Shown here piece after piece: positions 22,931 to 34,444 of a stretch of 64,000 bases of DNA. How positions within the stretch are numbered: position 1 is the first letter of the stretch; every line of letters starts with the position of its first letter. The notes under the pieces are model-generated. The model made no database searches. It had not been told where the DNA came from and worked only from the letters and a program-made list of their open reading frames with translations. Source of the stretch: Bolinopsis microptera (lineage: Eukaryota > Ctenophora > Tentaculata > Lobata > Bolinopsidae). The DNA lies in contig NC_087075.1 of assembly GCF_026151205.1 (NCBI RefSeq), positions 15,513,628 to 15,577,627 of the forward strand. The letters are read 5' to 3'. Both the position numbers and the translations under genes were made by a program.

Positions 22931-25360
22931 GTCGAGACTACTCGGCCACTCGATTTTATGATTTATTTTCTATTATCTTGTGTTTGCTGTATATAGTTGA
23001 TTAATATAATATGAGTACAGAAGTGGAACAGTGAGTTCCGGTCTGGCTAGGTCTGGCGAGCTGGGAGGAACTTTCGAGATCGTCTGGAATGGCTGATCTA
23101 AAAGCAAGCTCTGCTCAGTATTTATTCTTTATATCTAATCTAACTATATCAAGCTAGTTAACGAATATATGACATCTAACTTTGCTCTGCAAATACATTA
23201 TATTTCGTCGCGATTTTTAAAATTTTCGCTGTGATTTTGCCTTGGAGGACTTCGCCGCTTCCCAACGCGAGCTGACTACTCAGAATGCGCGAGCACGTCA
23301 ACATAAAATTTTTCGCGCCCTACAAACTTCGGTAGACCTTATAATTTGCAACTGAACGCTTGCGTATGTCGTAGTTCAAGCTGCGCGCGCGGTATGAGTA
23401 TTTTCATTGCATCATACAACACAAATTATCGGATTATAAGTAAAAGCTATTTGTACAGGGATTTTCTCATCGATACTTTAAATGACTAATCTTTAAAAAA
23501 CAAGGTCGATTCTTATACAATTACAATATATTTTGCATATGCGCGTTAAATCAATTCGTTATCATGTAATAATGTGTGTCATACTTAAAGCTAGGAATAT
23601 TTGTGTAATATGGATTTTCATTCTAAAACATGGAAAGATTTCATCAATTAATGTAACTTGGTACCATATGGTTTATTTGATCTTATATGTTATCGATTTA
23701 TATAGTTTTACGTTATCGTGTATCATGTATTGATAGTTATACATTATTATTATACAACGAGTCCAACCCAGCGCGCGTTTTGGTAGTTTATAAACCTACA
23801 AATAATTTTATCCCCTGATAAACTCCAAGATATTATACATCAACGGATTATAATCTCATTGTATAGTCACATAACATGATACCATGACCTAAATTTTGAC
23901 AAATGGCTAAGCTCTTGACAAAAATTATAACCTGTAAAAGTCATAAAAATGATAACTTCACATAATCGGGTGGAAATCATGCTTTTTAAAATTTTTCACG
24001 AAAGTTTTTAACAGCATATTGTTTATCACATTTTTTTACACAAGATTTGAATCATGTTGTAATTTTGTTTTCCAATATTTTGATCAAAAATAATTTTTAT
24101 TTGGATTTCAAAGTACGCACTACGCCGCGCAGTTAAAAATCGTAATTGTTCTGAACAAGTGAGATTTGAGATTTAATCATTATTTTCACAAGTGAGTCGA
24201 TATATTGCAATCCCATCTCTTTTCGTTGCTGCTCACAGCATAGAGCTTCAATGCTCAAACCGTATATCTAGTTGATAGTAAAGTAGTATAGAAGTAGTAA
24301 AGTAGTATAGAAGCCGTTTCGTTGAACATTGAAATACAGATATTACTAAATGATCTTGAGAGGTTATTTAATGTAATCGATTTAGTGTTACTGCCTTTAA
24401 GCTGTGATGTGCTGGAGACTACTAAAACTTGTTCTAGTATAGAAAAGCACAGCGGATTTTGCTATCATGTTACACTTTTGTAGATCAGGATCGAATTTGA
24501 ACGTATTACTCCTAAACAGATTATTTCAATCCTGCATTATATGGAAATATCGATAACCTATTCGAGCCTTTTTTTAAATGTGTATGTTTTTGAAAAAGTA
24601 TATTATTGTGATACTTCCATGTATTAAATCGTTTAAATGGTATGGTAAAGAACAGTACACAGATACTTATTCTTTGATGCCCCGAAACACATTCCTAGCT
24701 CTAGATCTGCCTTACATTTCAATAATGGCTCTTTCATCACATTTGCTTGATAACTGCTGATTTGTAATGCTTAAAATTGATCCCACTCAGTTTGACTATC
24801 TTAGGTTAGCTGTAATATCGAACTCGACAGTAGCTTCCTCTGTCATGTCGGAGATCTCAGGAGACGACTTGGTATTTTGTGTCAAGAAGAGGTTAACCTC
24901 CCACTTAACAAGATAAACATCAAATTCATAGGTTTGTCTCTATTTTGATGGTTACTGATACAGCAGTTCATGTGTTTAAAATGTATGGGTTAAATTCTAA
25001 TTAAATTCGGTAATAAATATTACTGCAAATGTTGTAAACGGTAAAACCATTGTGTATAAGACAGTCAATTATCTCAGGAGTGCCAAAAAGGTACCGTTTA
25101 ATCGAGAGGACTTCACTGATGACAGAGATGTGGAAAAGACTACGTCCTTCTCTGGAAAACTACAAGGATAAAATACCCACCTTCTTCGGGAAAAAGTCCA
25201 TCATATGCGAAAGGTAAATCGTTTATTTTTGAAAACCCGATCACGATCAAAGCATATACAATTTGGGCATGTCCCAGCCAACTTAAGCCGAAAATCTGGC
25301 TTTGAAATCTTTAATTTGAAAACACCCAAAGTAGTTAATATACCCCAAATGTAGTTAATA
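22931..25360. other. AT-rich non-coding region
   Basis: No gene recognised; short ORFs only. Contains a brief repeat (AGTAAAGTAGTATAGAAG, near 24280) and CpG-rich spots near 23280-23400. Confidence 0.55.
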
Positions 25361-25363
25361 TAC

Positions 25364-28250
25364 CCCTCCACCATACCAGATCGATTTTAAGTCAGCCAAG
25401 GCATAATTACTGCCCAAAAAGCCTGTTCCAAATTTGTCTCAATTCTGTTCCAGAATCCCAACTTCTCTGAAACCAAAATGGAACATTGCCCACAAAGCCT
25501 TTTCTGAGGATGCTAGGGCCACCAAACTTTTCAAGGACACTCCTGGTATCGATACCAATCGATTCTGATCGCCTTCAACTCAGTTTAGGCGATTTTAGGG
25601 TAAAGTTCATTTTTGTTCATTTCATGAACCAGGGGATCATTTTGCACTAAAAAGGTTTTTTTAAAGTTGAACAAAAAATGTCACAATTTGATGTGTGAAA
25701 ATAGTGCTTTCGATGTGAAACTGGATGATTCTTGACGCACCCTATCCCTTCGGTGGAGTATTAAATTTCAAAGAAAAAAACTTCTGAGTTGCTGAACATG
25801 TTAGTAAACAATATGCCCCTCTACCATACAATATCGATTCCATGCCAGTCCAGGCATAATTACCGCTAAAAAGCATGTTTCTAAATTTGTGTCAATTGTT
25901 TCCACCATCTCAACTACTCTGAAACCAAAATAGAAACATTGCCCCAGAGCCCTTTTTGAACATGCTAGGCACACCAAACTTCTCAGGGACACTCCTGGTA
26001 TCAATACCGACCGATTCCAATTGGTTTTAGCCCAATTCAGGGGATTCTAGGAAAATGTTCATTTTGTGTTCATTTCATTCATTCCATGAACCAGGGGAGT
26101 ATTTTGCAAGTCTAAGTGGCTGGAAATGTTAGTACATGTGTCCTTCTACCATACCAGATAGATTCCAAGTGGACACGTTCAAAAAAAGGTGGCACTAGAG
26201 ATTGATTTTTTTTAAATGAGTTTTAAAAATGGTCATTGCTCTTTGTTGGTTGATATATCTATCTATACCTTTAGAAATTCGATTAAATTTCATGATCCTG
26301 AAATCACGGAGTCTGTAGTGCTTATATCACAGGAGTTATCGTTATTTGTGTGCCAATGATTCAAAAATCACACAATTAGAAATGCAAGATGAATCAACAC
26401 TAGATAATCTGAAAAGTACTATTCACAAAGACGCCAAAATTGATATGGTGACTATAATGCATGTAAGGAATAAAATGTCTTATCTGAAATTGTTATTGGT
26501 GCCAAAATGATTCAAAAATCACAACTTAAACATTGGAAATGAGCCTATTTTGAGCAGTGATTATTGAATCATCTTACGTTTTTATTGGCTTTCTATCATT
26601 TTTTAGGGTACAAAATAGTATTAAATAGTATTAAAACCAGTTAATATGATTCAAAAATCACATTTTCGTTATTGGTGCGCTATTAAGTCTCACTATAGTA
26701 AGCCTTAAATTAAGTGCACAATATGACAACATATATCCATTCTATGGTTCTTATTATGTGATTTTTGAATCCATGTCTAAGCTTATACCATATTGAAGGC
26801 CTTTGAGCGATAATTTTTGATCTGGGTGGTTAAATGATTCAAAAATCACACAAATCTGGCTACCAACTATGTAATTTTCTTTAAAGTATGACAATTGAAT
26901 CATATGTAATGTTCAATTTGTAATGACATTTTGAAAAGAAAGGTAATGAATCGATAATCACATTTCAAAAATTCAATTAAGTATTATACGTAACTGATTG
27001 ATTCATTTGTCACAGTATGGAGACAAAATTATCATGGCTTGAGTAGTAAAAGTACTTGCCTAGTTTAATCAGTTTAAAATCAGTGTTTTGTGATTATTGA
27101 TTCCACTATTACTCTAATAACGAACTTCTCCATGACCATAAACAAGTGCAGTGTCACAACAAATCACTGCAGATTTACTATGAATACCAACCTGATATAG
27201 AGCCAAAAAGTGATGTTGTTGTTGTGAAACCAGTATTTCTGGTACCCATAGGGGATTTGAAATCAACTTATAAATCAAATGTCATTCCTCAAAGTATCAT
27301 AATCAAACCCCGGGCGAGTCCAAAATTAGAAACCTGAGTATTGATTCATATGAAATATGAATATCTCTTTAACGATAAAATTTCCTGAACCAGATCTGAC
27401 TGTTCAGACATGTTTGTCTGCCAGATCGTGGTACCTGAGTCCCTTCATTGCCGTGCATTGAAATCACACAATAACACACAAAGCTAGAATCACGGCAAAT
27501 CGACATTCATCGCTTTTTCATCGGAGTACTAATGGACAGTGTTCAAATGGACAGTGTACATTCCCCTGATACAGCATAATTTCAATACATGCTCATTTAT
27601 GTGATTTTTGACTCATTATGGCACTTTTAACCATCTAAATTCTCTAAATATTAGTTAGCATGATATAATTGACATTGATAGAGTTCATTGTTACAATCAT
27701 TCCGTTGATATTCATATCACATTCATCATTCTAAAATACTTAGTCAGAATTAACCCTGTATGTGATAATTGCATCGTAACTCCACATTTAACCGGTGATT
27801 CTTTGCACTTTTAAAACTCAGCTATCTCAAAAAGGTTCAATAATCACATTGAGAAGCAGGACACACTCACAGAATGTAAATTCATGATTAGAGGTGCAAG
27901 AAATGAATATTTTGTGATTTCTGGCTCATATCTGCACAATTAACAGATATAAAGAGATGAATGACTTTATTATGTGACATTTGGATCTTTTTGGACCACA
28001 TTAAAATTTGGTTAACTTTCATAGCATACTCCTTGAGATACAAGTATTTTAAAATGCTTCACACAATTTTGGCAGTGAAAAATCAATCTCTAGTGCCACC
28101 TTTTTATGAACATGTCCAAGTCAGTACAAGCATAAATACGGCTGTAAAAGCATGTTTCCAAAATTGTATCAAATGTTTCCACCATCTCAACTACTATTTT
28201 CATTTTTGTTCATTTTCCATACATTCCATGAACCTGGGTAATGTTATTTG
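25364..28250. repeat. Three diverged direct copies of a 330-440 bp repeat
   Basis: Copies start near 25364, 25801 and 26125 with CTACCATACCAGATNGATT-like words and share the blocks GGACACTCCTGGTATC and TTCATTTCATGAACCAGG. The third copy is split by the TIR element at 26171-28117 and resumes with CAGTACAAGCATAAATAC. A separate 325-bp direct repeat follows (about 28262 and 28587). Confidence 0.75.
26167..28121. mobile_element. 1.95-kb TIR element with AAGT target duplication, non-autonomous
   Basis: The ends of 26171-28117 form about 38-bp imperfect inverted repeats: GGACACGTTCAAAAAAAGGT then GGCACTAGAGATTGATTTTT at the left, and the matching complement (GGTGGCACTAGAGATTGA) at 28080-28117. AAGT occurs at both borders (26167-26170, 28118-28121), and removing the element restores a third copy of the surrounding direct repeat. 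No transposase; interior is AT-rich and filled with a GATTCAAAAATCACA-like motif in both orientations. Superfamily unassigned. Confidence 0.75.
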
Positions 28251-28699
28251 AGTTTTGATGGCTCTTAGGCCTAGTTTTTACCTACATCCATCTTAGAAAA
28301 CCGAATTGAGGCTTCCCAGCACTTAAATACAGCCAATACTTCGATGTGCCCATGTTCCAAAAATCTGGATTCTCAGGAGGATTATTGTGCCAAAATTGGG
28401 ACATTTTGGAACATTGGTAACATCGGTTCTAGACATGTAATGATTCTCAAACTTGGTTTGAGTGGTCCTAGGACTAATATAAACACTTTCCGACCCATTT
28501 TAAACCATTCTGAGCACTTTGAGAAGAATGTTCATTTTCGTTCATTTCTGGTCATTCCATGGGTAGTTTTATACGACTTTTTATGGTTCCTAGGCCTAGC
28601 TTACGGCTATATCCATCTTAGAAATCCGAACTGAGCCTTCCCAGCACTCAAATACGGCCAATACTGTGATGTGCCCATGTTCCAAATTTATGAATTCAT

Positions 28700-30550
28700 C
28701 TACTGCATTTTCTGATGGCGGCTGGCGCGAATTCGATTTTCGGTAAAAACCACATCAGTTTTCAAATTTGAGATATTTTTAGCGCGCGGCGCGCGCACTG
28801 CGTGTTAAATTTTAAATTTACGCCAGCTAGCAGGTGTCAGATTTACTGGTTATAATTGTGGGAAGTCCATCTATGTTTATTATTAATAATTTTTGGTTGA
28901 CTATTTATTTTCCCCAGGAAACTTACTCACGTGCGAAAGACGAACTCTAAGAATTGGAGAATAACGGCAGTAGACAGCAGCTAACTTCCCCTGTACTCAA
29001 CGACATTGAACAATAGACATGAAATGACTCGCTGACCCCCTACAAAGTACTTGTGCTCGGAGGCAGAATTTGGCATCGTTTGGGTCGAGAGATTTCCAAG
29101 GGTAATGATACAGTTAAACTGTATAAAAATACCTCTCTAAAACAACCTTCTCCTGGTCGGCCATGTCCCTCATCCTGCACTTGACCCCTGCAGAGGTCAC
29201 AAGAACGTCGGAGCACAAATGAGCGAGAAACGGGGAAGCCTTAACTTCCGGGTCAAGGACTGCTTCACTAGCACCTACCTATTGAACCTATTGATAGGTT
29301 CAAAAGTAGGCATCTTCACGCAATCTGCGGACCACCTCCTAGCAGCGAAATACGGATATACCCTCCCTATTACATGCGTTCAACCGGCACCCGAACCACA
29401 CGCTGTTTCTTAGACACAACTTCCCACTTAAATCAGTGTCCTGTCGCATCAACTGGCATCGGCAAGTGGCGACACTGTGTAGACTCAACCCTGAGCTTGA
29501 TCAGAATCTTCAGTCACAAACCTGACACCGTTTCGGGGCTTGCAATACGGTTTTCTGTCAGGCTCCCAGCAGTTTCTTTTGGACCACCATCTCATCTGAC
29601 AATCACCCGAGGATACCTGCCAGAGCTCGCAATTTACGACGAGTTAGCTTATGGCACCTCTGGCTGTTAAGTGAAGTCATAAAGCTCAAACAGCTCTCAT
29701 CTCCCATTCTCTCTTCCTAGACAGCAGACCTGGGAGAAACTCCTTCTAGCCGGACGTCACGCGTGATGTACGAGAAACTACGGACAGGTGTGTACCTATA
29801 CTTTTTAAAATTACACATTTCGTCTGGATTGTGATTCACTGCAAAACAAGTCGCAGGTTCCAATTGTAGAACTATAAAATTTTAATAATTCATGGTTGAT
29901 TATACGGCCTAAGCGGTATACAAATAAAGCGTTATTATTATTATTGCCTCTAATCCTCAGGGTACTCCTACTTGCGTGCGAAAGACAAAGGCAGCAAGAA
30001 TCGAAGAACAGAACCCCGACCACACTGCTTGTGAGAAATGAGCAGCTCTTGATCTAGGACAAAAAACTTTCTTCTGTTTAATATCTAAAACGTGTTACGT
30101 GTGATATTACACCAACTTTTGATTAATAATACGAAACTTTATACCTTATAAAGTATGATATTTAAACACGAAAATTTACATTCTGAAATTGGTATAGTGT
30201 TCCTTTAACTGTTCCTTCAACTTTCATCGTAGCTTTTTTCAAAATATTCTTCAGTGCCATCAACAAACAGATTTTTTCATTTGACTGAACTGTGCCATAT
30301 TTGATATTGCCTCTGTATTTTATAGGGAAAATTTTTTAAATCATGCAAGTTGATGTAATTAAGTTTTAAGTTAACGTATTATAGATATGTTAACACTAGT
30401 TTATGTTTCAGTATTTAAATTGTTTCCATTTATAGTTTAACCGCTCCCTGTTGTAGAGTTATCAGATCTTTACTTAGGATAAACAATATAATATGAAGTT
30501 CGATAATAATATTAATAAACATTAATTGTATTCACTGTTTTCTAGTCATC
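28700..30550. other. Non-coding region with a GC-richer segment ending in a SINE/LINE-like tail
   Basis: 28917-29945 is richer in GC than its surroundings and ends with CGGCCTAAGCGGTATACAAA followed by TAAAGCG and (TTA)n at 29910-29945, the kind of tail seen on L2/CR1-mobilised SINEs. A 40-bp diverged direct repeat around GTGCGAAAGAC occurs at about 28937 and 29977. No protein match recognised. Confidence 0.4.
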
Positions 30551-30553
30551 AAA

Positions 30554-31349
30554 CTTCAGATCAGGAGGTGACCGGGACATGATTTTAGGCCTGACCGGGA
30601 CCGGGACCGGGATACAAAATGTGACTTGACCGGGACCGGGACTGAGATTATCAATTTACCGGGACCGGGACCAATAATTTCTGGGATTTCTATCTTACCG
30701 GGACCGGGACCAACAATACAATTTTTTCGGGATGACCGGGATGACCGGGACCAAAACTGGTATTCTCATATTGAAAGCTGCAACTTTCATTTACATTATA
30801 ATTGAACAATTTGAATAAGTAATAACTAGAATATTAAATTAGAAAAAACTAGAAAAAACCCGTCAATATGGGGCATGGGCCTAATGTACTACACCAATAA
30901 TGTTCATGTACTGATTACTCAAGTTCATCCTCATTCCTCAGTCAATGATCCCTCATTATTCAACAGTTTCATTCTCCAATTGACAATTGGGCGTAGCCCG
31001 AGTTGAAAACTTGATGTTAGTTTGCACTTATGAGTTATGTAACGATATTAGTTACCTAAACTTGTTTAGCAATTTTAAACATTGTTTTATTTGGCTCAGA
31101 GGTTGTTTTAAGATGAAATTCACAATGAATGAAAGTAAAAACTTAAAATCACAGTGAATGAAATTATGTAAAAGATCCCGGTCAAAATCCCGGCAAATTT
31201 GAGTGATTGACCGGGACCAAGAATCCTGAATTGACCGGGATCATAAATCAGCATTTGACCGCGACCGGGATGAAAAATGTGACTTGACCCGGTTGACCGG
31301 GACCGGGATAACTCAAAATAGCCAATCCCGGTCACCTCCTGCTTCAGAT
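30554..31349. mobile_element. 0.78-kb hAT-type MITE
   Basis: CTTCAGAT at 30554-30561 and 31342-31349 (8-bp duplication) flanks 30562-31341, which has perfect 16-bp inverted ends CAGGAGGTGACCGGGA / TCCCGGTCACCTCCTG. An 8-bp duplication with CAGG-type ends is diagnostic of hAT elements. The interior has GACCGGGACCGGGA-type subrepeats at both sides, in opposite orientation, and no transposase. Confidence 0.85.
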
Positions 31350-33060
31350 CGGGGTAATATATTTATAATGTACAAAATGATACGCTCTCGAATGCACGCT
31401 TCCTTTTCCTCACCTTCGCATCTTTGATCTTGTTAAGTAAAACACATAGTAAGGTTCCCCAGAAATGTCCTGTAAACTTGACTTTTTATTTAGGCCGGTA
31501 AAAACCCACAACTGACTGAGGTTTCGAAATACAGCCAAGAACTCAGATATGACACAATCAATTTTATGTGTATGAAACAAATTTTCAACTGTCTGGCGGC
31601 GATCAGCATGTCATACTGACTAAACTCTAATCGGTTTATGAAAATTACATCCCGGTTAATGAAAAGCGTAGCCTGGAGTTCCCGCTCCCAGGTAAAATAC
31701 ATACATAAATGAGGACCGCCAAGCAAGGAATGAAGAACGAAATTAAATATTATCTAATCGATTACAAATCTTGCAGATTCCTGAAATTAAATGTAAAATG
31801 CAGCTAAACTCGTGCATCTAATAATAATATGACAATATGATAGAATTGTAATAATGCTACATGCTACGCGCGCTAAAACGATGAATCTAATCTAAATCTA
31901 GTAACCATATCAACGCGCAGTAACCATAGTAACGCGCTCGATTCAATTCCAGTATATTGCGACGAGTGTTTACATCACTAAATTAGCTGTAACTTTGTGT
32001 GATTATGGACGATCGTGCTAAATTTAAGGCGCTGTGGCTAAAATCGTCCACTGAACCAACAGGTAAAATTTCAGAGAGATCGTCCCCAGCGCTCATTTTC
32101 ACCTCGCGAATGATCAGCTCGCAGTGGGTTCGACGCGCCGCGCGAACTACCATTCTTGCTCGTCGATCGTTGCTCTTCGCAGAGCAACGATGTCGATGGG
32201 TTGACATCGTCAACCAAGATTTTGCCTAGTTTGGCATGTCGCAGCACTGTGATTTTTGGCCTAAATAATGGATGATGATTAATCACTCTACACTGGCTTT
32301 TACTAATTCGCTCGCCCAAAAATTTCATGTGACTTTGGTTTTTATGGTTTTGCATAAACCCTAACCATAACCCCGAAGCTATCCATAACCCTTACCACAA
32401 CGTACCCTAACCCTAACCCTAACCCTAAACAATCGAATTCATGTTTTACTAGCCTGTCACGTGACCAATTAAACGGTTTTTTGCCCATAACTCTCCAGGG
32501 AAGCATTTTTACCCTACGTCATGGGCGGTGATTTGGAATCAGCGTCCAAAAATACACCGAATCAGATCAATTTCATACCAAAAGGGCCTTTTCTCAAGAA
32601 TTTTTAAAAAATTTGGGCGAGCGATTTAGTAGGAGCGCTCTACACTCGACTGTCACGTGACTTTTTCAACCAGTTCTCTAGCTGGTCCTGAACGACTTTT
32701 CGAAACCCTAACCCTTTAATCTGATCCAAACTCTAACCCTAACCCAATCCTTAACAAAAGCATATAATATTAATGCTGAAACCTTAACCCTAACGAGAAA
32801 TTAGACTAACTTCCTTATACGGTCATATCACGTGATCTGGACAGTTTTCGTCAATATTTCGTCAGGGAGCATTTTAAGTTAAACCCTATGTCATGGGGGG
32901 TGATTCGGAATCAGCGTCCAAAAATACATCGATTGAAGTTGGTTTCAACTGTCGGGGGTCCTTTTAGAACGATCTCGAAGATTGACTGTAGAGTGATTTA
33001 GCACGCTCGCTGTCGAACGGCGCCACACAGGGTACTGAATTCAATCCCGATCAAAATATT
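31350..33060. other. Non-coding region with interstitial telomere-like repeats and a 370-bp direct repeat
   Basis: (CCCTAA)n-like runs occur at about 32390-32428, 32705-32745 and 32785. A block with GGAATCAGCGTCCAAAAATA is duplicated at about 32530 and 32900. A 10-bp-arm hairpin lies at 32166-32191 (ATCGTTGCTC / GAGCAACGAT). A G-run (about 15) ends the region at 33064-33078. No gene seen. Confidence 0.65.
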
Positions 33061-33589
33061 CAAGGGGGGGGGGGGGGGTTTTCGAATGAAGGTTCGTTAT
33101 CGCATTTATTTGATAGTTCCACCGTAGTCAACGGCCAAGTTTTCAGGAGCAGTTTGGGACAAGCTTTAAAAATAAAGCGATCTACTATTACCGAGGATAT
33201 ATGAGTCAGTTTGTTATTAATAATACGAATTAGGTTCGTTTTTTGAACAAAATAACAGTTACGATATTTTGGAAAATTTAAATAGTAGGTAAAAAGTTTC
33301 ATTAACAATAAGAAAATTAATCAAAACAGAAATCAAAATTATTGGCTGCATTGGGAATTTATAACGGATTGAAATGTACGTAAAATGTACGTTTATGCGC
33401 TGATGTAATAGACGGATGTATTATTAGTCAATCGACATAAAGTAACGGAAGGCCTCAGGGCAGTCACAAAACCGAACATGGAGCAAACCTATATTGCAAT
33501 TCAAAAATAAATACAACATAATAATTAATATACGCAATATATCTCAAAACACTGAAAGCAACCCTTACACAGTTCTTGACTCGTGATCA

Positions 33590-33824
33590 CCATAGTAACA
33601 CTACTAGTTACCATAGTAACACTACTAGTTACCATAGTAACACTACTAGTTACCATAGTAACACTACTAGTTACCATAGTAACACTACTAGTTACCATAG
33701 TAACACTACTAGTTACCATAGTAACAATACTAGTTACCATAGTAACACTACTAGTTACCATAGTAACACTACTAGTTACCATAGTAACACTACTATTTAC
33801 CATAGTAACACTACTAGTTACCAT
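33590..33824. repeat. Minisatellite, 21-bp unit, about 11 copies, directly after the GPCR stop codon
   Basis: Unit AGTTACCATAGTAACACTACT on the + strand, starting within 15 bases of the GPCR stop (33837), so it lies in the 3' UTR of that gene. The same unit, same or opposite orientation, recurs in intron 1 (51890-52075, 52490-52672) and at 53965-54015 and 54445-54485. Confidence 0.95.
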
Positions 33825-33836
33825 AAAATATCACAC

Positions 33837-34444
33837 TCACAAAGTCACCGGAGTGACCTCTTTTGGAGCCAGGGAATCCACACGGAAATGGTTGTTATGT
33901 AAATTGTTAATCAGATTGTTTTTACTTTTGTTCTCGTCTAGCTGGTCGTTAACAGAACCGCTCATAATATCCCCGTTATAGTCAGATCTCCCTACTGTCC
34001 TCATGGTGGCCCCTCTTTTAGAATCGGTTATTGCTACGGTTTTCTTGCTGCCCGTTAGTCTCAGCGTTCTAATTATCTTACTTTGGATGTTTTTAAGCTG
34101 TCTCTTGAAGCCGGCGGACCGGGAAAAGTGGACCATGGGAAGAAAGGTAGAGTTTATAAAAGTACAGTAATCTACCACGAGGAAGATCCAGAGGTTGTTG
34201 TTACCTTTAGCCATGTCGTAGATACCCGGCACTATGAAACAAATGAAACTCGGCGTATAGGTGATGATAAAAAACGCTATCACCGTCACCATGGTGATGA
34301 TGGCATGACGCTCAGCTTGACGTTTCTTCCTGCCTACTTTTTTGGTGTTTTGGCCCGAATCCAGACTGTCGTCCATGTCGTTGCCGATTGTTTTCTCCTC
34401 GTCTCTAATGGTAACTGAGAGGTCTCCTGCTGCAGAGTTGTCAT
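33837..34444 (-). CDS. GPCR exon 7: loop 3, TM6, TM7, C-terminal tail, stop
   Basis: Frame includes GRKKRQAERHAIITMVTVIA (end of loop 3 into TM6), PSFICFIVPGIYDM, LWIFLVVDYCTFINSTFLP (TM7) and a Ser/Asn-rich tail ending EVTPVTL. Candidate acceptors are CGCCAG before 34444 (phase 1) or CGGCAG before 34494 (phase 2); neither agrees with the phase-0 end of exon 6, so either exon 6 uses a second donor (GTTATT four bases on) or an exon is missing. The stop is TGA at 33837-33839. Confidence 0.8.

Noticed and set aside
29374-29670. 98-residue ORF in the GC-richer segment
   Set aside because: No recognisable motif and no splice or start support; likely chance frame in a SINE/LINE-like region.
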